A stretch of 64,000 nucleotides of DNA from Rufibacter sediminis (GTDB lineage Bacteria; Bacteroidota; Bacteroidia; Cytophagales; Hymenobacteraceae): positions 1-64,000 of the forward strand of contig NZ_JACOAF010000020.1 in assembly GCF_014269285.1 (NCBI RefSeq), given 5' to 3'. Below, piece by piece: positions 17,290 through 25,278 of this stretch. A model generated the notes under the pieces. The model was not told the origin of the DNA and made no database searches. It worked only from the letters and a program-made list of their open reading frames with translations. Within the stretch, counting starts at the first letter, position 1; each line of letters starts with the position of its first letter. The position numbers and the translations under genes were made by a program.

Positions 17290-18147
17290 TTACCCGCCTA
17301 TCTGCTCGCCGCCGTTCACGTGAATGGTTTGTCCGGTGATGTAGGAAGCGTCCTCGGAGGCCAGGAACACATAGGCGGGCGCGACCTCAGAAGGCTGCCC
17401 CAGACGCCCCAGCGGCTGATCTTTCCCGAATTCGCCCACTTTCTCCAGTGTGGCCGGAATCAGCGGAGTCCAGATTGGCCCTGGAGCCACCGCGTTCACC
17501 CTGATGCCTTTTTCGGCCAGGTTAGAAGCCAGGGAACGGGTGAAAGACGTGATCGCGCCTTTGGTAGCGGAGTAGTCCATGAGGTGATCTGAGCCGCGGT
17601 ACGAGGTGATGGACGTGGTATTGATGATGGCATCGTCCTTCTGGAGATGGTTCAAGGCCGCCTGCGCCACATAGAAATACGCAAAGATGTTGGTTTTGAA
17701 GGTTTTCTCCAGCTGTTCCGAAGTGATCTCGCGCAGGTCTTCCTTCTCGTGCTGCTCGGCGGCGTTGTTCACCAGAATGTTGAGCCCGCCTAGTTCTTTC
17801 ACCGCCTGCTCCACACTTTGCTTGCAGAACTTCTCGTCGCGCAGATCGCCGGGAATGAGCACGCACTTGCGACCTTCCTTCTCCACCATCTGCTGGGTGT
17901 CTTTGGCGTCCTGGTCCTCGTTCAGGTACACGATGGCCACATCGGCCCCCTCGCGGGCGAAATGCACGGCCACCGCCCGGCCAATCCCGCTGTCGCCGCC
18001 GGTAATCAAGGCTTTTTTGCCCTTCAGCTTGTCGCTGCCTTTGTAATTCTTCCGGATGACGATAGGCTCCGGGGTCATTTCATGCTCTAAGCCGGGTTGG
18101 CTCTCCTGATGCTGGTCTGGAACTTCTTTCGGTTTCTCGGTTGCCAT
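17290..18147 (-). CDS. SDR family oxidoreductase (general-stress type)
   Basis: 285 residues from the ATG at 18147. Rossmann NAD(P) motif TGGDSGIG near residue 55, NNAAE, and the catalytic YSATK with Ser upstream (TTSITSYRGS). The long, polar N-terminal tail (about 45 residues before LKGKKALITGG) is typical of the E. coli YghA / B. subtilis GSP39 subgroup of SDRs. Substrate is not assignable. The open frame continues upstream to 18654 but overlaps phhB on the other strand and has no SDR homology, so I leave it out. The gene heads a likely three-gene unit with the two small disordered proteins downstream. Confidence 0.88.
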   Translation of the reverse strand: MATEKPKEVPDQHQESQPGLEHEMTPEPIVIRKNYKGSDKLKGKKALITGGDSGIGRAVAVHFAREGADVAIVYLNEDQDAKDTQQMVEKEGRKCVLIPGDLRDEKFCKQSVEQAVKELGGLNILVNNAAEQHEKEDLREITSEQLEKTFKTNIFAYFYVAQAALNHLQKDDAIINTTSITSYRGSDHLMDYSATKGAITSFTRSLASNLAEKGIRVNAVAPGPIWTPLIPATLEKVGEFGKDQPLGRLGQPSEVAPAYVFLASEDASYITGQTIHVNGGEQIGG

Positions 18148-18360
18148 TGGTTTATCGGTTTTCGGTTTTACGTTCAGGTCTGCCCTCTGAGGCCAAGTAG
18201 CTCTTGCGCGCCGGAGGGCAGAGTATGAATTACGGAGAAGCCGAAAGGAAGAGCCACGTTTTCGCATCGTTTTCCCGAAAAGAGAGTACAAACACGGAGG
18301 CGCCGTAGAGCAGGAAGCCTCTGAAAAGCAACGTAATTTCCATCCTGCAGAACCTTCTTT

Positions 18361-18606
18361 ATGTGGACAGAACAAGACAACCACCTCACCCGCAGCTTCA
18401 CGTTCAAGGATTTCAAGGAAGCCTTCGCCTTCATGACCGACGTGGCGGCCGTGGCCGAGGAAATAGACCATCACCCGTGGTGGAGCAACAGCTACAACAA
18501 AGTAAAAATCAGGCTCACCACCCATGACGCGGGCCATACCGTCACCCAGCGCGACCACGTGCTGGCGCAGCGCATTGATGCCCTGGCCGAGCGCTACGGC
18601 GTGTAG
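18361..18606 (+). CDS. phhB: Pterin-4a-carbinolamine dehydratase
   Basis: 81 residues, compact for the family but with the full core: [20 protein letters not shown], carrying the paired active-site histidines and the conserved Trp, and a C-terminal LAQRID helix. It dehydrates 4a-hydroxytetrahydrobiopterin in the recycling of pterin cofactor for aromatic amino acid hydroxylases. No hydroxylase lies nearby. A moonlighting role as a DCoH-type partner is known only in animals. The ATG at 18361 is the only reasonable start, and nearby Bacteroidota members begin in the same way. A dispersed palindrome begins 6 bases past the stop. Confidence 0.85.
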   Translation: MWTEQDNHLTRSFTFKDFKEAFAFMTDVAAVAEEIDHHPWWSNSYNKVKIRLTTHDAGHTVTQRDHVLAQRIDALAERYGV

Positions 18607-18611
18607 TGCTT

Positions 18612-18647
18612 GTTTTGAGCGCCTTTTCCTAAAAACAGCCCCAAAAC
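18612..18647 (+). repeat. Dispersed palindromic element, copy 5
   Basis: GTTTTGAGCGCCTTTTCC centre, AAAAACAGCCCCAAAAC. It starts 6 bases after the phhB stop and lies before the rsmI promoter. Confidence 0.65.
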
Positions 18648-18656
18648 AGACCACCT

Positions 18657-18692
18657 AACTCTGAACTCGAGACTCAGAACTCAGGACTGAAA
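18657..18692. repeat. Heptad simple repeat (ACTCAGA type), second copy
   Basis: Same vocabulary as 5895-5930 (GAACTCGAGACTCAGAACTC). It sits 8 bases before the rsmI -7 box. Confidence 0.6.
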
Positions 18693-18699
18693 TATTCCC

Positions 18700-18707
18700 T
18701 ATCTTTG
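18700..18707 (+). promoter_or_regulatory. rsmI -7 box, leaderless arrangement
   Basis: TATCTTTG, exact match to TAnnTTTG, ends only 4 bases before the rsmI ATG. No good TTG is seen 19-24 bases upstream; the heptad repeat lies there. Confidence 0.5.
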
Positions 18708-18711
18708 AGCT

Positions 18712-19401
18712 ATGGCCGAACCCGTAGAAGAGACCAGTCTGTATTTAGTGCCCACGCCCATCGGGAACCTGGAGGACATCACCCTTCGGGCCATCCGGAT
18801 TCTCAAAGAAGTGGATGTGGTGCTCGCCGAGGACACCCGCACCAGCGGCAAACTGTTGAACCACCTGGGCATTGACAAGCGCATGCACAGCCACCACCTG
18901 CACAACGAGCACAAAGCCGTGGCGCACCTGGTGGAACGTCTGAAGAAAGGCGAAAAGATGGCCATGGTCTCGGATGCCGGCACACCCGGTATCTCGGACC
19001 CCGGTTTTCTGCTGGTGCGCGCCTGCGTGCAGGAAGGCATCAAGATTGAGTGTCTGCCCGGCCCTACCGCGTTTGTGCCCGCCCTGGTGAAATCCGGCTT
19101 CAGTACAGATAGGTTCACGTTTGAAGGCTTTCTGCCCATCAAGAAAGGGCGGCAGACGCGGTTGCAGAGCCTGGCCCAGGAAGAGCGCACCATGATTTTC
19201 TACGAGTCGCCGCACCGGGTTTTAAAGACGCTGGAGCAGTTCAAGGAAGTGTTCGGGGCGGAGCGCATGGTCTCGGTGAGCCGTGAAATAAGTAAAATGT
19301 TCGAGGAAACCCTCAACGGCACCCTGGAAGAGATGGTGCAGACGTTTACCACCAAAGCAATCAAAGGAGAATTTGTCATTGTTGTCCAAGGAAACAAATA
19401 A
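18712..19401 (+). CDS. rsmI: 16S rRNA (cytidine-1402-2'-O)-methyltransferase
   Basis: 229 residues, tetrapyrrole-methylase fold. Family motifs PTPIGNLEDITLRA near the N-terminus, AEDTRTSGKLL, and SDAGTPGISDPG (SAM binding), then CLPGPTAFVPALV. It 2'-O-methylates C1402 in the ribosomal P site, paired in most bacteria with RsmH. It lacks the C-terminal HTH extension some family members have. The ATG at 18712 follows the -7 box by 4 bases, and no internal Met gives a plausible later start. The stop overlaps the start region of lnt, so the two genes are translationally coupled. Confidence 0.95.
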   Translation: MAEPVEETSLYLVPTPIGNLEDITLRAIRILKEVDVVLAEDTRTSGKLLNHLGIDKRMHSHHLHNEHKAVAHLVERLKKGEKMAMVSDAGTPGISDPGFLLVRACVQEGIKIECLPGPTAFVPALVKSGFSTDRFTFEGFLPIKKGRQTRLQSLAQEERTMIFYESPHRVLKTLEQFKEVFGAERMVSVSREISKMFEETLNGTLEEMVQTFTTKAIKGEFVIVVQGNK

Positions 19402-21022
19402 TCGTTTTTACCTCCCGGGGCTGGCGTTCCTAAGCGCCTTTCTGCTGTGGTTGGGTTGGCCGGTGAAACCACTGGCTATTTTCTTGTTTATCGGGTGGGT
19501 ACCGTTCCTGTTGCTGGAAAAGGCCATTTCTGAAAAAACGGCCCCCAAACGCGGGCGCACGTTCTTCAAGCACGCGTACCTGCTGCTGCTACTCTGGAAC
19601 ATCTTCACCACGTATTGGGTGAGTTACTCCACGCTGGGCGGCGGCATTGCGGCCGTAGTGTTCAACGCGCTGTTCATGATGATGCCCATGATGGCTTTCT
19701 TCTGGACCAAACGCGCCGCAGGCCGCACCATCGGGTATTTGAGTTTGCCGATTTACTGGATCGCGTTTGAGCAGTTTCACCTGAACTGGGATTTAAGCTG
19801 GCCCTGGCTTACGCTGGGCAACGGCTTTGCTTCGCTGCCCAGCTGGGTGCAGTGGTATGAGTACACCGGCTTTCTGGGCGGATCGCTCTGGGTATGGGCT
19901 GTGAATTTGCTGGTCTTCTTCGCCCTGACTTCCGCCAAAAAAGGGGCAGGCAAATGGCTGGCCCCGGTACTCACGTTTGCCTTGCCATTGGTGATTTCCT
20001 TCGTCATCGGGAGTCAATACCAGGAGAAAGGCGAGCTGGCCGAGGTGGTGGTGGTGCAGCCTAACTTTGACCCCTATAAAGAGAAATTTGAAGGGGGCGA
20101 AGGCTATGTCCCGTTTGAGCAGCAGTTCGCCCGCATGCTCAAGCTTTCTGAGGAGCAGATCACACCCAACACCCGCTTCGTGCTCTGGCCCGAGACGTCC
20201 ATCAGCAACGGCCTCAATTGGGAAGAAGACTTTGCGCGGAGCCCGGTGAGCTATGCCTTGCGCGATTTCCTGAACCGCCATCCCGGCCTGGAGTTGGTGT
20301 CCGGCATTACCTCGGCGCGGCTGTACCCAGATTCTACCCAGAAGAGCGGCACCGCCCGTTTCCATGAGCAGGTGGGCTATTACGATGTCTTTAACGCGGC
20401 CTTGCACTTCAAACCATCCGGGCAGCACGAGTTCTACCACAAGTCCAAACTGGTGCCGGGCGTAGAGAAGACGCCGTATCCGGGCGTGTTCAAGGCGTTG
20501 AAAATGTTCTCCATTGATCTGGGCGGCATTGCGGGCAACATGGGCACGCAGGAAACTCGGTCCATCTTCACGCACAGTCAAAACCCGAAACTGGTAGGAG
20601 CACCCGTGGTCTGCTATGAATCCATCTACGGCGAGTACGTGAGCGAATACGTGCGCAACGGGGCCAGTGCCATTTTCATCATCACCAACGATGCCTGGTG
20701 GAGCGACAGCCCGGGCTACAAGCAGCATTTAGCCTACGCTTCCCTGCGAGCCATTGAAACCAGACGGGACGTGGCGCGTTCAGCTAATACGGGCATCTCG
20801 GGGTTCATCAACCAGAAAGGCGAGCTATTGCAGAAATCGGGGTGGTGGGTGCCGGCGGCCCTGCGCAGCCAGATCAGGTTCAACCAGGAGCAGACGTTTT
20901 ACACCCGTTACGGCGAGTTCATTGGGCACGGCACGCAGTGGTTGGCCCTGGGGCTGGCGGTGCTGGCCGTAGTGCTCGGGTTTACGCGGCGCGGCGCAAA
21001 GCCGGGAGCCGCCGTTGTATAG
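19379..21022 (+). CDS. lnt: Apolipoprotein N-acyltransferase
   Basis: About 547 residues. The N-terminal half has several membrane helices and the C-terminal half is a nitrilase-like (CN hydrolase) domain with the catalytic triad visible as Glu in WPETSISNG, Lys in KSKLVPGVEKT and Cys in VCYESIYGEY. Adds the third acyl chain to lipoproteins in the inner membrane, in line with the many lipobox proteins in this window. There is no ATG near the start. TTG codons lie at 19373, 19379 and 19382, and AAGGAG at 19364-19369 gives best spacing to 19379, so I use that one (inference). The start lies inside rsmI. Confidence 0.9.
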   Translation: MLSKETNNRFYLPGLAFLSAFLLWLGWPVKPLAIFLFIGWVPFLLLEKAISEKTAPKRGRTFFKHAYLLLLLWNIFTTYWVSYSTLGGGIAAVVFNALFMMMPMMAFFWTKRAAGRTIGYLSLPIYWIAFEQFHLNWDLSWPWLTLGNGFASLPSWVQWYEYTGFLGGSLWVWAVNLLVFFALTSAKKGAGKWLAPVLTFALPLVISFVIGSQYQEKGELAEVVVVQPNFDPYKEKFEGGEGYVPFEQQFARMLKLSEEQITPNTRFVLWPETSISNGLNWEEDFARSPVSYALRDFLNRHPGLELVSGITSARLYPDSTQKSGTARFHEQVGYYDVFNAALHFKPSGQHEFYHKSKLVPGVEKTPYPGVFKALKMFSIDLGGIAGNMGTQETRSIFTHSQNPKLVGAPVVCYESIYGEYVSEYVRNGASAIFIITNDAWWSDSPGYKQHLAYASLRAIETRRDVARSANTGISGFINQKGELLQKSGWWVPAALRSQIRFNQEQTFYTRYGEFIGHGTQWLALGLAVLAVVLGFTRRGAKPGAAVV

Positions 21023-21025
21023 TTT

Positions 21026-21064
21026 CCGTTTTGAGGTTCTTTTTAAGAAATCGACCTTAAAACG
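21026..21064 (+). repeat. Dispersed palindromic element, copy 6
   Basis: CCGTTTTGAGGTTCTTTT, AAG centre, AAATCGACCTTAAAACG. Starts 4 bases after the lnt stop. Confidence 0.65.
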
Positions 21065-21130
21065 TGTACATGAGTATAGTGCGCCTTGCTTGCTTTTTGG
21101 CAAGAGGTTCAGATAACTAAAAAAATAGAC

Positions 21131-21931
21131 ATGACAGATTTTTCCGCGCTCCGCGATCAGGTAGTACAGCTCACCAAGGAGGTAGGCAAGTTCATCTTCA
21201 ACGAGGCCGCTAATTTCGATGTCTCCAAGCTGGAGCACAAGGGCCTGAACAACCTAGTCTCGTACGTAGACAAAGAAGCCGAGCAGCGTTTAGTGGCCGG
21301 TTTAGAGAAATTCCTGCCGGAGGCGGGCTTCATCACCGAGGAGGAAACAAAATCAGAGCAAGGTGAGGAGTTCAACTGGATCATCGATCCGCTGGACGGC
21401 ACCACCAACTTCATCCACGGCTTGCCGGTGTACTCGGTGAGTATTGCCTTGATGCAGCACGACGAGCTGGTGATAGGCGTGGTCTATGACATTACCCGTG
21501 ACGAGTGCTACCACGCCGTAAAAGGCGGTGGCGCGTACTGCAACGACAAGAAGATCTCGGTTTCCGGGGCTCCTACCTTAGGCGATTCATTAATTGCCAC
21601 CGGTTTCCCGTACTACAGCTTTGACTTGATGCAGAAATACCTGCAGGTGATGGGCTCGTTCATGCAAAGCTGCCACGGCGTGCGCCGATTGGGTTCAGCT
21701 GCGCTAGATCTGGCTTACGTGGCCTGCGGCAAGTTTGAAGGCTACTTTGAGTTCAACATCAACTCGTATGACGTGGCCGGCGGTGCGCTGCTGGTGCAGG
21801 AAGCCGGTGGTCAGGTCACCGATTTCAGGGGCGGCAAGAACTTTGTGTTCGGGCGCGAGATCTGCGTGAGCAACAGCCCGGCGGTGCAGCAGGAAATGCT
21901 GAAACTCATTGAACCGTTCTGGAAAGCATAA
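21131..21931 (+). CDS. suhB: Inositol monophosphatase family protein
   Basis: 266 residues. Mg-dependent phosphatase motifs: ITEEET (metal Glu), WIIDPLDGTTNF (Asp pair) and YDVAGGALLVQEAGG near the C-terminus. Dephosphorylates myo-inositol-1-phosphate and related sugar phosphates; in E. coli SuhB also joins the rRNA antitermination complex, which I cannot infer here. The ATG at 21131 (MTDFSALRDQ) is preferred over a TTG frame extension to 21086 that overlaps no promoter-like motif. Monocistronic. A palindromic element and a perfect 17-bp hairpin follow the stop within 60 bases. Confidence 0.93.
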   Translation: MTDFSALRDQVVQLTKEVGKFIFNEAANFDVSKLEHKGLNNLVSYVDKEAEQRLVAGLEKFLPEAGFITEEETKSEQGEEFNWIIDPLDGTTNFIHGLPVYSVSIALMQHDELVIGVVYDITRDECYHAVKGGGAYCNDKKISVSGAPTLGDSLIATGFPYYSFDLMQKYLQVMGSFMQSCHGVRRLGSAALDLAYVACGKFEGYFEFNINSYDVAGGALLVQEAGGQVTDFRGGKNFVFGREICVSNSPAVQQEMLKLIEPFWKA

Positions 21932-21943
21932 GCATTGCTGGAG

Positions 21944-21983
21944 GCGTTTAGAGGCTGTTTTCCGTAAAAGCGCCTCTAAACGC
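21944..21983 (+). repeat. Dispersed palindromic element, copy 7
   Basis: Perfect 12-bp arms GCGTTTAGAGGC (21944-21955) and GCCTCTAAACGC (21972-21983). Starts 13 bases after the suhB stop. Confidence 0.8.
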
Positions 21984-22020
21984 AATCTGGTAGTTTCAAC
22001 GGGGAAACTACCAGATTGCG
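21981..22020 (+). terminator. Perfect hairpin after suhB
   Basis: 17-bp perfect stem (21981-21997 with 22004-22020), 6-base loop. There is no T-run on the plus side, so it may stabilise the 3' end or end transcription in a factor-dependent way. It directly joins copy 7 of the palindromic element. Confidence 0.6.
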
Positions 22021-22041
22021 GCGCATCGGTTAAACTATTTC

Positions 22042-22049
22042 TACCTTTG
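22042..22049 (+). promoter_or_regulatory. -7 box of the Cys-rich membrane protein gene
   Basis: TACCTTTG, exact consensus, 19 bases before the ATG at 22069. A TTG at 22016 is 26 bases upstream, longer than the usual spacing. Confidence 0.5.
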
Positions 22050-22068
22050 CCAGCGTTAGGCTAGTGTT

Positions 22069-22251
22069 ATGGTACAGGAAATCATCATCATTTTCGTTTT
22101 TCTGCTGGCGGCTGGTTATCTGCTGCGGCTAGGGTACAAAAGCTTTTTCTCTAAAGAAGCAGGCTGCGCCAAAGGCTGCGGCGGCGGTTGTTCCACCATT
22201 GACCTGGCCAAGATTCAGCGCGAGATAGAAGCCCGGCAGGCGCTTAAATAA
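22069..22251 (+). CDS. Small Cys-rich single-pass membrane protein (FeoB-associated type)
   Basis: 60 residues: one membrane helix (about 4-20), a short basic stretch, then GCAKGCGGGCST with three cysteines, and a C-terminal IDLAKIQREIEARQ helix. This layout matches the small family annotated as FeoB-associated Cys-rich membrane proteins in Bacteroidota. No feoAB lies in the window, so a role in ferrous iron transport is only a family label. The Cys motif could bind iron or zinc on the cytoplasmic side. Own promoter, and a very strong hairpin follows the stop. Confidence 0.7.
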   Translation: MVQEIIIIFVFLLAAGYLLRLGYKSFFSKEAGCAKGCGGGCSTIDLAKIQREIEARQALK

Positions 22252-22258
22252 TTTCTTT

Positions 22259-22322
22259 CAGCCCGTGAAAACAGCAGAAGCCGCCTCTTAAGGGAGACGG
22301 CTTCTGCTGTTTTCACGGGCTG
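22259..22322 (+). terminator. Very long perfect hairpin
   Basis: 25-bp perfect stem (22259-22283 with 22298-22322), beginning 8 bases past the stop at 22251, GC-rich base, without a long T tail. Probably a terminator; its length is unusual. Confidence 0.75.
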
Positions 22323-22325
22323 CCT

Positions 22326-22362
22326 GCTTTCAGGGTGTTTTCTGAAAATCAGGCGTTAAACG
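22326..22362 (+). repeat. Dispersed palindromic element, copy 8
   Basis: TTTCAGGGTGTTTTCTGAAAATCAGGCGTTAAACGG-like copy, shown here only as its arms TTTCAGG and TAAACGG. It lies directly after the long hairpin. Confidence 0.5.
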
Positions 22363-22513
22363 GCTCTCTGGCCAGAAAGGCGTTTGTTTCCATGTCCCTA
22401 CATCGGAAATCTAAATATCATTTTCTTTGAATATAGCTGGCAACCCTGCCGGGTTTTTACGTATAGCCCACATACAACAACGCTATTGACAACACCTAAT
22501 ATACCTCTGTGCT

Positions 22514-22852
22514 ATGCAAGACAAGGAAGAAGAAAGAAGCTTAATTAACGTAGAAGCTCGCCTTAAAAAAGAAGGATACACCCAAGATTTCAGAGTAAGC
22601 GAAGACAACCGTCTTCAGACTTTGACAGGAGACAAAACCTACAGTGTAGAGGAGGTGCAGATTGTGGACTTCTTCCGGTTTGAAGGAGAAACCAACCCAG
22701 ACGACATGTCTATTCTCTACGCCATTGAATGCACTGACGGAACGAGAGGCACCATCTCCAACTCGTACGGACCGTACGCCGACCAGAACATAGATGCCTT
22801 TCTCAAAGAGGTGGAAGACAAAGGCAAGAACCTGGACAAATCAGATAAATAA
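22514..22852 (+). CDS. Conserved hypothetical protein
   Basis: 112 residues, acidic and soluble, no signal peptide. The central part (YSVEEVQIVDFFRFEG, NPDDMSILYAIECTDGTRGT, SYGPYADQ) resembles a small Bacteroidota family that databases often label phosphoribosylpyrophosphate synthetase; nothing in this protein supports PRPP synthesis, since it lacks the PRPP-binding motif. Function unknown. ATG at 22514. Its 3' end faces the MscS gene and shares a bidirectional terminator with it. Confidence 0.6.
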   Translation: MQDKEEERSLINVEARLKKEGYTQDFRVSEDNRLQTLTGDKTYSVEEVQIVDFFRFEGETNPDDMSILYAIECTDGTRGTISNSYGPYADQNIDAFLKEVEDKGKNLDKSDK

Positions 22853-22864
22853 GCACCTTTCCCC

Positions 22865-22910
22865 ACAAAGAAAAAGCGGCCGAATTACTCTTCGGCCGCT
22901 TTTTCTTTGT
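22865..22910. terminator. Bidirectional terminator overlapping the MscS stop
   Basis: 20-bp perfect stem (22865-22884 with 22891-22910). The 6-base loop contains the stop codon of the minus-strand MscS gene, so the right arm is also the last codons of that protein. T-runs on both strands. Confidence 0.85.
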
Positions 22911-23886
22911 CTTCTCCGTTCGTGGCATTCTGCGGGAGCGGCAGCTTTTCTTCCTCCTGTTCCGCCTCCTGGCCCCCAATGGAAGCCGTAAGTTTCGGTA
23001 AAGCTTCTTTGAGTTCGATGGAAAGATCCTTGCCGCCTTTCACCCCGAAGTTGAGCGTGGTAATAGGGAACGGAATCTCTATTTTATGCTGGTCAAAGGC
23101 TTTCTTGATCTTGATAATGGCGTTGCTCTTGGCGTAGACAAAATCGGTCTGCCGCTTGTAGCTGATCCAGTAGCGCACCAGGAAATTGATGCTGCTATCC
23201 CCGAACTCCTCGTAGACCACCTCCACTTCTTTGCCTGAGATCATGTTGGGGATGTCCACCATGGCGTCTTTCACCACCTGCTGCACCCGCTCCAGGTCCT
23301 CGGCGTAGGAAACCCCCACTTTCAGGTCAATGCGCCGGATACCGTAATGCGAGAAGTTGGTCAACGCCGATTCAAACACTTTGCGGTTAGGCACTTTCAC
23401 CAGCTCGCCGGTCTGCCTTCTTATGTCCACGGTGCGCAGGTTGATGCGCTCAATGGTCCCGAAATGCTCGTTGGTTTCAATCACGTCGCCCACCACAAAC
23501 GGCTTCCGGAACGCGATGATCACCCCGGAGATGAAGTTGGCGGCAATGTCCTGAAACGCGAAACCCAACGCCAACCCGATGATACCGGCACCCGCCAGCA
23601 ACGTGGTCACCGTCTTATCCAGTTTCAGGATGCTGAGGGTGAAGAAAATGCCCAGCGTCATGATGGTCACGTACACCGTGGTGCCTACCAGGTTGTTGAG
23701 GGCGCTGCTGTGCGTGAACCGGATGAGCAGTTTGTCTGAGGTTCGCCGGAGAATGCGGGCGGCGAAGAAGGTGAGCACCAGCACCAATAGGGCTAGAAAC
23801 AAATTGGGGAGCATGAGCACAATCTGCTTCAGCCAAATCTCCAGCTTGCGCCAGAGGAGTTGAAACGCTTCGTTGATTTCGGTCAC
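22885..23886 (-). CDS. MscS-family mechanosensitive channel
   Basis: 333 residues. Three N-terminal hydrophobic helices (about 17-45, 65-90, 95-120) lead into the pore helix signature GLALGFAFQDIAANFISG, then the MscS beta domain (VGDVIETNEHFGTIERINLRT) and a C-terminal domain with a charged, Glu-rich tail. Opens on membrane tension during hypo-osmotic shock; inner membrane. The start is a GTG at 23886, and I see no good ATG upstream. Its last codons lie in the right arm of a 20-bp terminator hairpin. Sits between two genes of unrelated function and is transcribed alone. Confidence 0.93.
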   Translation of the reverse strand: MTEINEAFQLLWRKLEIWLKQIVLMLPNLFLALLVLVLTFFAARILRRTSDKLLIRFTHSSALNNLVGTTVYVTIMTLGIFFTLSILKLDKTVTTLLAGAGIIGLALGFAFQDIAANFISGVIIAFRKPFVVGDVIETNEHFGTIERINLRTVDIRRQTGELVKVPNRKVFESALTNFSHYGIRRIDLKVGVSYAEDLERVQQVVKDAMVDIPNMISGKEVEVVYEEFGDSSINFLVRYWISYKRQTDFVYAKSNAIIKIKKAFDQHKIEIPFPITTLNFGVKGGKDLSIELKEALPKLTASIGGQEAEQEEEKLPLPQNATNGEDKEKAAEE

Positions 23887-23995
23887 GGGTAAGGGGATAA
23901 AATGACACTGCGCCTTTGGTGTACAGGGCCTCGGGCGCTAATTTCCATCATACGCAAACGGAGGCAATCTAGCTACAGAAAGTAACCGAACCTGA

Positions 23996-25021
23996 CTACC
24001 CCCACACTTTGGTGCCTTCTGAGCAGTTGCGGCACATCTCTATCTGGCTGCGCCCCTGCAGCAGAGAACCCCTGAACTTGCGGTAAGCATCGCTTTTCCA
24101 GAGCTGCTGGAAGCTTTGCTGCTGCAGGTCTCCCAGCCGGTAATGGGCGTCTTTGTCAAAACAGCAGGGCACCACCTTGCCGTCCCAGGTGATCACGCAG
24201 GAATGCCACATCTTCCAGCAGCCGTCTATCAGTTTGTTTTTAAGCGAGTACGTGCCGTTGGGCTGCGCCTGGTACCTGGAATAATAGTCAATGGTGGGGA
24301 TGAGGGGCGAGCCTTGCGCATAGTCATAGATCTGGGCCGTCTTGAACCAGACATCATCCACGCCAAGTTCTTTGGCCAGTTGCCTGGCTTCGTCTATCTG
24401 GTGCTCGTTGGGCCGCACCACCAGAAACTGGAAAATAAGGTACGGGGTCTTGGACTTCAGCTCGCGTTTGTACTTCACCAGCCGCTTGGTGCCTTCCAGT
24501 ACTTTGTTTAGCTGGCCGCCCACGCGGTACTGCTGGTACACGTCCTGCGTGGTGCCATCCAGGGAAATGATCAAGCGGTCCAGGCCAGACTCTACCGTTT
24601 TGCGGGCGTTTTCCTCGGTGAGATAATGGGCGTTGGTGGAAGTGGCGGTGTAAAGGCCTTTGCCGGAGGCGTATTTCACCAAATCCAGGAACGAGCGGTG
24701 CAGGTACGGTTCTCCCTGAAAGTAAAAGAGCAGATACAGCAACCGGCCCTGCAACTGGTCAATGGTCTGCTTGAACAAATCATCTGACAGCATACCCGTG
24801 GGCCGGGTGAAGGATCGGAGGCCGCTGGGGCACTCGGGGCAGCGCAGGTTGCAGGAGGTGGTGGGCTCAAAGGAGATGCTCACGGGGCTTCCCCAGTGGC
24901 GGGGCTTCTTGGTAAGGCGGGCCAAAGCGTAACTGCTCACCACCTGCAGCACGTTCCAGGCGCGGCGCGGCGTCAGTTTAGACGCAAAATTCAATCCATC
25001 CTGAAAGGTGCCTCGGTTCAA
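23996..25021 (-). CDS. Radical SAM / SPASM-domain protein
   Basis: 341 residues. The radical SAM cluster motif CNLRCPEC (CX3CX2C) lies near residue 55 and a C-terminal SPASM-type pattern has CWKMWHSC, CCFDKDA and a final CRNCSEG, which would hold auxiliary [4Fe-4S] clusters. This layout is shared by peptide-modifying maturases and many uncharacterised enzymes; no precursor peptide is visible next to it. The frame opens right after a TAG, with TTG at 25021 the earliest possible start and no ATG for 100 codons, so a TTG start is likely. Neighbours give no pathway. Confidence 0.85.
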   Translation of the reverse strand: MNRGTFQDGLNFASKLTPRRAWNVLQVVSSYALARLTKKPRHWGSPVSISFEPTTSCNLRCPECPSGLRSFTRPTGMLSDDLFKQTIDQLQGRLLYLLFYFQGEPYLHRSFLDLVKYASGKGLYTATSTNAHYLTEENARKTVESGLDRLIISLDGTTQDVYQQYRVGGQLNKVLEGTKRLVKYKRELKSKTPYLIFQFLVVRPNEHQIDEARQLAKELGVDDVWFKTAQIYDYAQGSPLIPTIDYYSRYQAQPNGTYSLKNKLIDGCWKMWHSCVITWDGKVVPCCFDKDAHYRLGDLQQQSFQQLWKSDAYRKFRGSLLQGRSQIEMCRNCSEGTKVWG

Positions 25022-25037
25022 TGCTTTCTATCGTATA

Positions 25038-25074
25038 AAAACAGGTGCCCTCCTGTACGGCTGGCACCTGTTTC
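25038..25074 (-). terminator. Hairpin upstream of the radical SAM gene
   Basis: AAACAGGTGCC (25039-25049) pairs with GGCACCTGTTT (25063-25073), with a 13-base loop. On the minus strand it could end the thioredoxin-like gene transcript, whose stop is about 200 bases upstream. The 25075-25278 stretch holds no gene. Confidence 0.55.
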
Positions 25075-25278
25075 TGTTTTAAACCTGTTTCGAGCTTGTT
25101 TAAATTTGGGATTGGTAAGCGAAAATGGCGAGAGTAAGGTTCTGAGAAAGCGATTTTAGAGCCTCGTAGCAGCGCTACGAAGGCGATAAAAGGGCGAACT
25201 CAGGTTCTTGCTATGGCCATTTGCAGCACCAAAGACAAATTTCAAACATGCTCTTAAGGCAAAAGTACGCAAAAAACG

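Noticed and set aside
18148-18654. N-terminal extension of the SDR frame
   Set aside because: Lies over phhB on the opposite strand and precedes the conserved SDR tail; the ATG at 18147 gives the family-like start.
22514-22852. Annotation as phosphoribosylpyrophosphate synthetase
   Set aside because: Similar small Bacteroidota proteins carry this label, but the protein is 112 residues and has no PRPP-binding motif.
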